Shown here one piece after another: positions 5,683-14,211 of a stretch of DNA of 17,457 nt (within the stretch, counting starts at the first letter, position 1; each line of letters opens with the position of its first letter). The notes below the pieces were generated by a model. That model was not told the origin of the DNA. It searched no databases and saw only the letters and a list, made by a program, of their open reading frames with translations. The position numbers and the translations under genes are program-made. The stretch is from DAOTVC01 sp034437215 (lineage in GTDB: Bacteria; Chloroflexota; Anaerolineae; B4-G1; SLSP01). The stretch lies in contig DAOTVC010000179.1 of the NCBI GenBank assembly GCA_034437215.1, positions 1 through 17,457 on the forward strand, written 5' to 3'.

Positions 5683-7500
5683 CTACGCTGCGATCTCTCC
5701 CAGGGTCTCGATATAGTCGAGGGACTGGTGTCTGAAGTAGGTGTTGTAGAGCTCGGCGTAGTGATCGCCGCGAGCTAGGAGTTCGGCGTGGGTCCCCTCC
5801 TCGATAATGCGCCCGTGGTCCAGAACGAGGATACGATCGGCACTGCGCACCGTCGAGAGGCGGTGGGCGATAACGATCGCCGTCCGGCTGCGCATGAGAG
5901 TCTCCAGGCCCTCCTGGATCTGCATCTCGGTGAAGGGATCGACGCTGGCGGTGGCCTCGTCGAGCACGAAGAGCTGCGGGTCCTTGAGCAGGACCCGCGC
6001 CAGGGCGACGAGCTGCCGCTGACCCATCGAGAGATTCGCCCCGCGCTCCCCCACGTCCGTATCCAGGCCGTCGGGCAGATCCGCCAGCCACTCGCCGCCG
6101 CCGATGTGACTCGCCGCCTCCCGGACCGCCTCATCAGTGGCCTCAGGTTGCCCGTAGCGGATGTTATCCCGCACGCTGCCCGAGAAGAGGAAGGGGTCCT
6201 GGGGCACGATGCCGACCTGCAGACGATACTCCCCCAGATCGAGGCGCCGGATGTCCTGCCCGTCGACGAGGAGCTCCCCCTCCTGGAACTCGTAGAAGCG
6301 GGCGACCAGCCGCGCCACGCTGCTCTTGCCCGCGCCCGTGTGCCCTACCAGCGCCACCGTCTCCCTTGGCTCGATGATCAAGGAGAAGTTCGGGAGCACC
6401 ACCTCGCTGTCCTTGTAGGCGAAGGTGAGAGCTCGGAACTCGATCCGTCCCTCCAGCTCCCCCACGGGCTCCTGGGCCACCTGCACCACCCGGGGCTCGG
6501 CGTCGATGAGGGCGAAGACCCGCTCGGCGGCGGAGAGACCGTCCTGGAACTGGCTCCAGAAGGAGGCGATGCCCAGGAGAGGCCACCAGAAGAAGCCCAC
6601 CGCCTGCATAAAGAGGTACCAGTCGCCAGGGCTCATCTCCCCCGAGCCCCGTGTCGCCAGCCCGGCAGCATAGGCCAACGCGGCAACCGCGCCCCCCGAG
6701 GCCATCCCCATCAGCGGGAAGATGGTGTTCAACGTCAACCCCCGCCGCAGTCCCACATGGTATGCCTGCCGGTTGTTGGCGTCGAAGGTGGCGTAGATGG
6801 CGCTCTCCTGGCGGAAGGACTTGGCGACGACGATGCCCCCGATGGACTCCTGGATCTGGGCGTTGATCTTGGCCGTCACCCGCCGGGCCTGCTGGCTCAC
6901 CTTGCGTGCCACCCGCCGGAAACTCAACGCCAACGCCGCCGCGACCGGCGTCATTCCGATGAGGAGCAGCGTGAGGGGCACGTGGATGGTGAAGAGCCAC
7001 ACGGCGAGAATGACGACGAGCAGCAGCTGGCTCACCAGATCCAGCACGAGGTTCACCACCGCCGAGAAGTCCTGGGTGTCGGAGGTGACGCGGCTCACGA
7101 TCTTGCCCGAGGCGTGCTCGTCGTAGAAGGAGAGATCGTGCTCCACCGTGGCGTCGAAGACGTCGGCCCGCAGCTGCCAGACCACGTCCCCGATGACGCG
7201 GGCGGTGATCCGCCGCCGCACGTAGTTGAAGAGCCAGCTCGCCGCGCCCAGCAGGAGCACGCCCCCCGAGAGCAGCAGGAGCGTCTGCGTAGAGGGATTC
7301 GCCGCCACGATGTCGACGGCGTTGGCGACGAGGATGGGGCCGCCCGTCCCCGCGGCGGAGTTGAGCACGATCATCAGGGAGGCCACCAGCATCTCCCGCC
7401 GGTAGGGGCGGAAGTAGCCCAGCAGGCGTCTGAGGAGCTCCCGGTCGCTGTAGTTGCGATCGTAGGCTTCGGTCTCTAGACCATCAAGGATGAATCCCAT
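5683..7500 (-). CDS. ABC exporter half-transporter, subunit with canonical catalytic glutamate
   Basis: 605 residues: an N-terminal six-helix transmembrane domain (about 36-320) fused to an ATPase domain (about 350-590), the type IV exporter (multidrug/lipid) half-transporter layout. The ATPase has Walker A GHTGAGKS (386-393), Q-loop Q434, signature LSMGQ (490-494), Walker B LFVLDE with D514 and catalytic E515, and H-loop H546. The signature departs from LSGGQ (Met for Gly). Its start overlaps the end of the partner gene by 25 bases and AAGGA lies six bases upstream, so the pair is translated from one message and almost certainly forms a heterodimer, as in TM287/288, LmrCD and BmrCD. Drug or lipid export is likely; the substrate is unknown. 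Confidence 0.94.
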   Translation of the reverse strand: MGFILDGLETEAYDRNYSDRELLRRLLGYFRPYRREMLVASLMIVLNSAAGTGGPILVANAVDIVAANPSTQTLLLLSGGVLLLGAASWLFNYVRRRITARVIGDVVWQLRADVFDATVEHDLSFYDEHASGKIVSRVTSDTQDFSAVVNLVLDLVSQLLLVVILAVWLFTIHVPLTLLLIGMTPVAAALALSFRRVARKVSQQARRVTAKINAQIQESIGGIVVAKSFRQESAIYATFDANNRQAYHVGLRRGLTLNTIFPLMGMASGGAVAALAYAAGLATRGSGEMSPGDWYLFMQAVGFFWWPLLGIASFWSQFQDGLSAAERVFALIDAEPRVVQVAQEPVGELEGRIEFRALTFAYKDSEVVLPNFSLIIEPRETVALVGHTGAGKSSVARLVARFYEFQEGELLVDGQDIRRLDLGEYRLQVGIVPQDPFLFSGSVRDNIRYGQPEATDEAVREAASHIGGGEWLADLPDGLDTDVGERGANLSMGQRQLVALARVLLKDPQLFVLDEATASVDPFTEMQIQEGLETLMRSRTAIVIAHRLSTVRSADRILVLDHGRIIEEGTHAELLARGDHYAELYNTYFRHQSLDYIETLGEIAA

Positions 7501-9275
7501 GCCCGGTCCTTGTCTGATTCCCGTTCGTAACGGGCGAAGATACGGCGGTAGTCGGGTGAGCGGGCCAGGAGCTCCTCGTGAGTCCCCTGGTCAACGAGCT
7601 CACCCCGGCGCAGCACCAGAATGCGGTCGGCCCAGCGGATCTGGCTGAGGCGGTGGGTGATGATGAAGGTCGTTCTTTGACGGCTGATCCGCCGCATGGC
7701 CCGCTGGATCTGATCCTCGGTGGCGCTGTCGATGGCGCTGGTGCTGTCGTCGAGGATGAGGATGCGGGGATCGGTGAGAAAGGCGCGGGCGATGGCGATG
7801 CGCTGGCGCTGCCCGCCCGAGAGGGTGACGCCGCGCTCCCCCACCTCGGTAGCGTAACCCTCCGGAAAGCCCACGATGAAGTCGTGGGCCTGCGCCTCCC
7901 GCGCCGCCCGCTCCACCTCCTCCTCCGTCGCGCTCGCCTGCCCGAAGGCGACGTTCTCCGCCAGGGTGCGGGAGAAGAGGAAGACGTCCTGCTCGATGGT
8001 CGAGACCTGGGAGCGGAGCGCCTCGAGGCTCCACTCACGCACGTCGACGCCGTCCACGAGCACCCGTCCCGCGCCGACGTCGAAGATGCGGTTGATAAGA
8101 CGGGTGAGCGTCGTCTTCCCCGAGCCCGTCTGCCCTACAATGGCGACCGTCTCACCTGGATGGATGGTGAAGGAGACGTCGCGCAGGACCTGCTTGCCGT
8201 CATAGCCGAAGGTCACCCCCTCGAAGGTGACCTCACCGCGAATGGGCAGGGCGACCCCCGCCTCGTTCTCGTCCAGCTCCGTCTCCGTGTTGATCAGTTC
8301 GAGGATGCGCTCGGCGCCGGCCACACCCAGCTGCACGAGATTGAAGGAGAAGATGGAGATGAAGGTGGGGAAGCGCAGCGTGCCCAACAGGCCCATGAAA
8401 GAGACCACCTGCCCGAGGGTGAGGATACCGGAGCGCCAGAGAAAGAGCGCGTGCAAGAAGCCCCCCGCCCACGCTACGCTGAAGATCAACATGGGCAGGT
8501 AGCGGGCCTCGATCTCCCCCTGCTCCACGAAGTAGTCGCGGTAGCGGCGGGCGTTGCGGGTGAACTTGTCCCACTCGTAGCGCTCGCGCACGTTGGCCTT
8601 CACCACCTCGATGCCCGCCACCGCCTCTGCCAGCCCGGCGTTCATCACGCCGAACTGCTCCCTCTGTGCCAGGCTCACGGGCTTCAAGCGGCGGTTGTAG
8701 TCGTAGACGGAGAGGGCGAGGGCCACGCCGAAGATCGCGGGTACGAGGAGGAGGCGGGGCTCCAGCACGCCGATGAGGATGACGGGCATCACGAAGGCCA
8801 TCAGCGAGTCGGTGATCAGCATAATTCCGGGGCTGAACATGTAGTTGAGCTGGCGGACGTCGTTGGTCGCCCGCGCCATCACGTCGCCGATGCGCTGCCG
8901 CCCGTGGAAGGTCTGGCTCTTGCCCAAAAGGCTGGCGTAGAGCTCGTCCCGTGCGTCCCGTTCCACCCGCTGGGCGATGAACTCCACGATGAAGTTCCGC
9001 GCCAGCCCCGTCGTCCCCTGCGCCAACGCCGTCACCACCATCGTGAGGGCCAGGGCGCCCAGCGCCTGCACCGTCCAACCCGGCGTGCGGATGAGGTCGA
9101 AGCCGCGCCCGACGAGGACCTGGATCTGCCCGTAGGCCAGGTTGTTGAGCACCGCCGCGGCGACCATGGCCAGGGGGAAGAGAGGGTAGCGCCAGACGTG
9201 AGAGAGGATCCACCGCACCGGCCCCGAGCGGTCGTAAGGGTATTCGTTCTCGAGCGTGAACTCCCGTCTGGTCAC
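7476..9275 (-). CDS. ABC exporter half-transporter, subunit with degenerate catalytic site
   Basis: 599 residues, the first gene of the exporter operon. The six-helix membrane domain spans about 30-320 and the ATPase domain about 345-585. Motifs: Walker A GQTGSGKT (381-388), Q-loop Q429, canonical signature LSGGQ (485-489), Walker B ILILDD (505-510), H-loop H541. The catalytic Glu after Walker B is replaced by Asp (D510, in LDDSTSAID), the hallmark of the degenerate subunit of heterodimeric exporters. With the partner's LSMGQ it would build the non-hydrolysing site, while its own LSGGQ completes the active site with the partner's E515. Translation starts at GTG (9273-9275) with GGAGG four bases upstream. 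A strong extended -10 promoter lies about 30 bases ahead. Confidence 0.94.
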   Translation of the reverse strand: MTRREFTLENEYPYDRSGPVRWILSHVWRYPLFPLAMVAAAVLNNLAYGQIQVLVGRGFDLIRTPGWTVQALGALALTMVVTALAQGTTGLARNFIVEFIAQRVERDARDELYASLLGKSQTFHGRQRIGDVMARATNDVRQLNYMFSPGIMLITDSLMAFVMPVILIGVLEPRLLLVPAIFGVALALSVYDYNRRLKPVSLAQREQFGVMNAGLAEAVAGIEVVKANVRERYEWDKFTRNARRYRDYFVEQGEIEARYLPMLIFSVAWAGGFLHALFLWRSGILTLGQVVSFMGLLGTLRFPTFISIFSFNLVQLGVAGAERILELINTETELDENEAGVALPIRGEVTFEGVTFGYDGKQVLRDVSFTIHPGETVAIVGQTGSGKTTLTRLINRIFDVGAGRVLVDGVDVREWSLEALRSQVSTIEQDVFLFSRTLAENVAFGQASATEEEVERAAREAQAHDFIVGFPEGYATEVGERGVTLSGGQRQRIAIARAFLTDPRILILDDSTSAIDSATEDQIQRAMRRISRQRTTFIITHRLSQIRWADRILVLRRGELVDQGTHEELLARSPDYRRIFARYERESDKDRAWDSSLMV

Positions 9276-9307
9276 AGGTCCTCCGGCTGGCGAGGTGCTG
9301 AGGAGGC

Positions 9308-9316
9308 ATTATACCA
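9308..9316 (-). promoter_or_regulatory. Extended -10 promoter of the ABC exporter operon
   Basis: The minus strand reads TGGTATAAT: a perfect TATAAT (plus 9308-9313) with the extended TG-n element. I see no convincing -35, which extended -10 promoters can lack. The predicted start, near 9301, leaves a leader of about 25 bases to the GTG at 9275. Confidence 0.6.
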
Positions 9317-9399
9317 CAGCCCGCAGAGGAGAGGACGCCCCACCAGCGCCCCCGCTGATGGGGCAGGTAGGTTAGAATGTATCGAACCGCTTTATGCTT

Positions 9400-9502
9400 C
9401 CCTGAAAGAAGGGGGACTAACCGCAGAGCGCTTTTTATAAAGATATTTCACTATCTCCTTGGTTTTCTCGGTGTTCTCCGTGTTGGAAGGAGTTTTTCAG
9501 GG
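9400..9502. repeat. MITE-like element with CCCTGAAA inverted ends (copy 2)
   Basis: The left end is CCCTGAAA (9400-9407), then a G-run and GACTAACCGCAGAG (9415-9428), which matches the reverse complement of the right end of the 2218-2357 element with few changes. The right end is TTTCAGGG (9495-9502). Read on the minus strand, the right arm carries 9-base-spaced units ACGGAG, ACCGAG and ACCAAG. The core is AT-rich (ctttttataaagatattt). It lies between the divergent ABC operon and glnS. No credible gene lies in it; a minus-strand reading ending GEHRENQGDSE is the usual spurious translation of such repeats. Confidence 0.55.
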
Positions 9503-9507
9503 CAGTC

Positions 9508-9535
9508 TTTATATAACCCTGAAATATGTTAGAAT
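9508..9535 (+). promoter_or_regulatory. Candidate promoter of glnS
   Basis: TTTATA (9508-9513), a 16-base spacer, then TAGAAT (9530-9535). Each hexamer is a partial match to the sigma70 consensus. The start near 9542 would leave a leader of about 23 bases. The -35 begins five bases after the end of the repeat element, so the insertion defines what lies upstream of this promoter. GTTAGAAT also occurs at 9371-9378 on the other side of the element. Confidence 0.4.
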
Positions 9536-9564
9536 AGAGGGCATGCAGAAGATGAGGAGAGACT

Positions 9565-11271
<1,707 letters not shown>

Positions 11272-11298
11272 GAGCCGTAGTCCCTGCTAAGAGATATC

Positions 11299-11338
11299 CG
11301 CCAGCAGCGTCTTCTTGCACGCTGCTGGCGTTCTCTTT
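11299..11338 (+). terminator. Intrinsic terminator of glnS
   Basis: A perfect 12-bp stem CGCCAGCAGCGT / ACGCTGCTGGCG (11299-11310 with 11319-11330), an 8-base loop, then a T-rich tail ttctcttt. It lies 28 bases after the glnS stop. Confidence 0.85.
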
Positions 11339-11433
11339 GGGTTGAGCACCACAAATGTTAAATTTTTGTTAAGATTTGCCCCTAGGGTCACCAAACCGCC
11401 CCTCACCTCCCCCGTTGGCGCCGCAATAAGGTA

Positions 11434-11439
11434 TAATCG
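11434..11439 (+). promoter_or_regulatory. -10 element of the FAD oxidoreductase gene
   Basis: A perfect TATAAT in an otherwise GC-rich stretch. No good -35 is found at 16-18 bases. If used, it gives an unusually long leader of about 125 bases, with a small hairpin near 11454-11471 (CCGG.TC / GACCGG) and a possible leader peptide. Confidence 0.45.
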
Positions 11440-11500
11440 GGTAAGGATCATCCGGGTCATCCAGACCGGCGGCGAGCAGAGTGATAGGAGAACAGACGGA

Positions 11501-11536
11501 ATGCTTCTGCATTTGCCTACGATCCCCACTCTCTGA
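11501..11536 (+). CDS. Possible 11-residue leader peptide upstream of the FAD oxidoreductase
   Basis: ATG to TGA encoding MLLHLPTIPTL. AGGAG lies at 11486-11490, ten bases ahead. The stop is 33 bases before the ATG of the main gene. The start codon lies in a small hairpin AATGC-ttct-GCATT. This is only a candidate: the frame also stays open upstream without a start signal, and nothing but the position and the ribosome site supports it. Confidence 0.22.
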   Translation: MLLHLPTIPTL

Positions 11537-11569
11537 TTCCTGATCCCTACCCTTATCGGAGGTTCTCTC

Positions 11570-13069
11570 ATGTCCGAATCCAGATCGATGATCATTATCG
11601 GCGCCGGCATCGGCGGGCTTTCAGCAGGCTGCTACGCGCAGATGAACGGCTACCGCTCGCAGATCTTCGAGATGCACAACCTCCCGGGGGGGGTCTGCAC
11701 CGCCTGGAAGCGCCAGGGCTACCTCTTCGACGGCTGCATCCACCACCTCGCGGGCTGCTCGGAGGGGTCCAAGCTCCACGCCATGTGGGAGGAGCTCGGC
11801 CTCCTGCCCCACCCCGTCCACTACCCCGAGGAGCTCATCGCCGTCGAGAACAGCGAGGGCCGCCGCTTCACCGTCTACACCGACCTCGACCGTTTGGAGG
11901 CGCACATGCTGGAGCTCTCACCGGGCGACGCCAAGCCCATCCAGGAGTTCGTGGGCGCCGCGCGGCGCTTCAAGGGGCTCAGGATGATGGATCTGGTGCT
12001 CGCCAAGCCCTGGGAGATGCTCAAGCTCCTGCCCTACATTCCCCTCATGGGGAAGTGGGGCAAGGTGACGCTGGAAAAGTACGGAGAGCGCTTCAGCGAC
12101 CCCTTCCTCCGCCGCGCCTTCGGCATGATCAACTACGACTTCGAGAACGTGCCCGCTATCGTGGCGCTCATGTTCCTCGCGGGCTGCGCCACGGGCGACT
12201 TCGGCTGGCCCGAGGGCGGCTCCCCGGAGATCGCGGGCGCCATCGAGCAGCGCTACCGCGCCCTCGGCGGCGAGATCCACTACCGCTCCCGTGTGGAGAG
12301 GATCCTCGTGGAGAAGGACCGGGCCGTCGGCGTGCGCCTCGCCGACGGGAGCGAGCACCGGGCCGACGTCGTCATCTCCAACGCCGACGGGTACACGACC
12401 ATCTTCGAGATGCTGGAGGGGAGCTACGCCGACGAGCGCATCCGCACCTACTACGAGAATCCGCCGGAGCGCCAGGAGATGTCTCTCCACGTGGGCCTTG
12501 GGGTGGACCGCGACCTCTCCGACCTGCCCCACGCACTCGTCCTCTGGCTTCCCGAGCCCGTCCAGATCGCCGACGCTCTGCGGGACCGCCTCTACCTGCA
12601 GTTCTACGGCTTCGCCCCCGAGGTCTCCCCGGCGGGCAAGTCGACGGTACAGGCCCTCTTCACCTCCGGCTCCGCCCACTGGAAGGCGCTCGCCTCCGAC
12701 CGCGCCCGCTACCGCGAGGAGAAGGAGCGGGTCGCCCGGACCGTCATCGAGCAGCTCGATCGCCGCTTCCCGGGGCTCGCCGGGCAGGTGGAGGTCATCG
12801 ACGTCGCCACGCCCCTCACCACGGAGCGCTTCGTGGGCAGCCATCTCGGCTACCAGGCCTGGATGGTGCCCGACCAGAGCGCGATGGACTTCCTATCGGG
12901 GAAGGGGCTGAGCCCCACGCTGCCGGGACTGGATAACTTCCGCATGGTGGGGCAGTGGGCCGGCGGGCTGGGGCTGCCCAACGTCGCCGCCATGGGGCGC
13001 AAGGCCATTCAGGCCCAGTGCAAGGAGGACGGGCGCCGCTTCACCGCTAGCAGTCGTATAGTCAAGTAG
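11570..13069 (+). CDS. FAD-dependent oxidoreductase, phytoene desaturase/CrtI-like family
   Basis: 499 residues. The N-terminus has the dinucleotide-binding fold MIIIGAGIGGLSAG (GxGxxG at 11-16), the ribose-binding acid E34, and the second FAD contact LPGGVCTAW (38-46). A C-terminal FAD-binding segment of the CrtI/RetSat type is seen in GQWAGGLGLPNVAAMGRKA near the end. The family (COG1233-like) desaturates, isomerises or saturates carotenoids and related polyprenoids. No carotenoid gene is adjacent, so the substrate is open, and an annotation as crtI would be unsafe. The ATG has GGAGG seven bases upstream. The last six residues before the stop (SSRIVK) and the stop itself are encoded by the first units of the 8-base TAGTC array, so the native C-terminus has probably been replaced by repeat sequence. 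Confidence 0.88.
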   Translation: MSESRSMIIIGAGIGGLSAGCYAQMNGYRSQIFEMHNLPGGVCTAWKRQGYLFDGCIHHLAGCSEGSKLHAMWEELGLLPHPVHYPEELIAVENSEGRRFTVYTDLDRLEAHMLELSPGDAKPIQEFVGAARRFKGLRMMDLVLAKPWEMLKLLPYIPLMGKWGKVTLEKYGERFSDPFLRRAFGMINYDFENVPAIVALMFLAGCATGDFGWPEGGSPEIAGAIEQRYRALGGEIHYRSRVERILVEKDRAVGVRLADGSEHRADVVISNADGYTTIFEMLEGSYADERIRTYYENPPERQEMSLHVGLGVDRDLSDLPHALVLWLPEPVQIADALRDRLYLQFYGFAPEVSPAGKSTVQALFTSGSAHWKALASDRARYREEKERVARTVIEQLDRRFPGLAGQVEVIDVATPLTTERFVGSHLGYQAWMVPDQSAMDFLSGKGLSPTLPGLDNFRMVGQWAGGLGLPNVAAMGRKAIQAQCKEDGRRFTASSRIVK

Positions 13070-13192
13070 TCGTTTAGTCGTATAGTCTTTTGGTCGGATG
13101 GTCGAGCAGTTGCATAGTTGAGTGGTCAGTACCAGGGCTTGAGTAGATCACCTAAGCATGGTAAGGACTACCTGACTACCAGACTAACCGAC
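13053..13192. repeat. Palindromic 8-bp-periodic TAGTC repeat array
   Basis: GTC (or GTT) occurs at 13053, 13061, 13069, 13077, 13085, 13093, 13101, 13109, 13117 and 13125: ten units at exactly eight bases, typically GTCgtata or GTCgttta. Its inverse, GAC followed by tac or taa, occurs at 13166, 13174, 13182 and 13190, again at eight bases. Between them lies a near-palindrome, TACCA (13130-13134) and GCTTGAG facing CTAAGC and TGGTA (13159-13163). The whole region could fold as one long imperfect hairpin. It begins inside the 3' end of the FAD oxidoreductase gene and ends just ahead of the ribosome binding site of the next gene. Confidence 0.75.
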
Positions 13193-13217
13193 TGATCTTC
13201 AAGGAGTCCTACGATCC

Positions 13218-14090
13218 ATGCAACCCTCAAAAACCGTCGTCCGGCTCTCTGCCCTTATCGTCGTCCTGGTCCTCGTCGCCGCAGGCACCGGGCTCTTCTG
13301 GCACCCACCCGGAGAGACCTTCACCTTCACCACCCTGCGGGGTGAGACCGCCGAGATCTACGGGCGGGGGCTCTACTACTACGACACCATCTTCGCCGCA
13401 GCGGGCTACCGCGCCGTGGACCTGACCCTGCTCGCCTTCGGTCTCCCCGCCCTGATCGCCTGCACCCTTCTCTACCGGCGCGGCTCCCTCCGAGGAGGAT
13501 TACTGCTCACGGCCGTCCTCGCTTACTTCCTCTACGCCTACGTCTCCTACGCCTTCGGCGCAGCCTACAATCGCCTCTTCCTCGTCTACGTGGCGCTCTT
13601 CTCCCTGGTCTTCTTCGCCTTCGTCATCACCTTCACCTCCATCGACCTCCGCTCCCTTACGTCCACCGTTCTCGCCGACCTCCCCCGCACCGGGCCCGCC
13701 ATCTTCATGATCGTCGCAGGTGTCGCCACCAGCGTCATCTGGCTCGCCCCCTTGATCGGCTCGATGCTCCAGGACCGCCCGCCGGATCTCCTCTACAGCT
13801 ACACGACCATGGTCACCGACGCCCTCGACGTGGCCCTCATCACGCCCCTCAGCCTGCTCTCCGGGATTCTGATCCTGCGCCGGAAGCCTCTGGGCTACCG
13901 GATCGCCTTTCCGCTGCTCGGGATCATCCTGCTGCTGATCCCCCAGATCATCCTGGGCACCCTCTTCCAGCTGCGGGCGGGCGTGGAGTACTCGCCCGGG
14001 GAGATCGTCGGCCCCATCAGCGGCTTCGTCATCCTGGGCCTTTTCGCCATCTGGGTCACCCTGGCCATCCTGCGCAAGATGCCTGATTAA
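13218..14090 (+). CDS. Hypothetical eight-helix integral membrane protein
   Basis: 290 residues. I do not recognise a named family. Predicted membrane segments are near 9-27, 67-85, 93-112, 118-139, 159-181, 203-221, 228-250 and 262-284. The first loop (28-66) carries a tyrosine-rich stretch, EIYGRGLYYYDTIFAAAGYR, probably extracytoplasmic. A basic turn, RRKPLGYR (221-228), is probably cytoplasmic. No signal-transduction or catalytic motif is visible. AAGGAG at 13201-13206 gives a somewhat long spacing (11 bases) to the ATG. The gene follows the TAGTC palindrome, so its promoter must lie inside or before that repeat, or it is read through from the oxidoreductase gene. It is followed by an independently promoted gene on the same strand. 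Confidence 0.85.
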   Translation: MQPSKTVVRLSALIVVLVLVAAGTGLFWHPPGETFTFTTLRGETAEIYGRGLYYYDTIFAAAGYRAVDLTLLAFGLPALIACTLLYRRGSLRGGLLLTAVLAYFLYAYVSYAFGAAYNRLFLVYVALFSLVFFAFVITFTSIDLRSLTSTVLADLPRTGPAIFMIVAGVATSVIWLAPLIGSMLQDRPPDLLYSYTTMVTDALDVALITPLSLLSGILILRRKPLGYRIAFPLLGIILLLIPQIILGTLFQLRAGVEYSPGEIVGPISGFVILGLFAIWVTLAILRKMPD

Positions 14091-14165
14091 ACCCGGTCGG
14101 TACCCCACTCCTACCTCACCTGCCTCGACTCGGTACTCCTCGCCCATGTAAAGAGCGGGGAGCTC

Positions 14166-14174
14166 TGCTATATT
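14166..14174 (+). promoter_or_regulatory. Extended -10 promoter of the SGNH-like secreted protein gene
   Basis: TGCTATATT: TATATT at 14169-14174 preceded by the TG-n extension. No good -35. The predicted start near 14181 leaves a leader of about 31 bases. It directly follows a small AGAGC/GCTCT hairpin (14152-14166). Confidence 0.45.
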
Positions 14175-14211
14175 GAGTAGAAAGATCGTTAGAGAGACGA
14201 GGAGGTAGGAC

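Noticed and set aside
5788..7479. Long plus-strand reading frame (563 codons) opposite the ABC exporter gene
   Set aside because: It is the antisense shadow of a GC-rich gene with strong third-position GC bias. Its composition is Arg/His/Gly/Pro/Glu-rich with no domain, while the minus strand has complete ABC motifs.
7578..9440. Plus-strand reading frame of 620 codons opposite the other ABC gene
   Set aside because: Same reason: antisense shadow, low-complexity charged composition, no recognisable motif, and it runs into the repeat element.
11287..11610. Reading frames on both strands between glnS and the FAD oxidoreductase gene
   Set aside because: The plus-strand 73-codon frame starts inside the glnS terminator hairpin and the minus-strand frame runs over the promoter and gene start. 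Neither has a ribosome site or motif. Only the last 11 codons of the plus frame are kept, as a weak leader candidate.
11685..11693. Run of eight G in the FAD-binding region of the oxidoreductase gene, a possible slippage or phase-variation site
   Set aside because: It encodes the conserved Pro-Gly-Gly of the FAD motif and the frame is intact; long G runs are expected at this GC content.
13053..13192. Possible CRISPR array
   Set aside because: The unit is 8 bases with no distinct spacers and an inverted half, which does not fit a CRISPR repeat-spacer layout.
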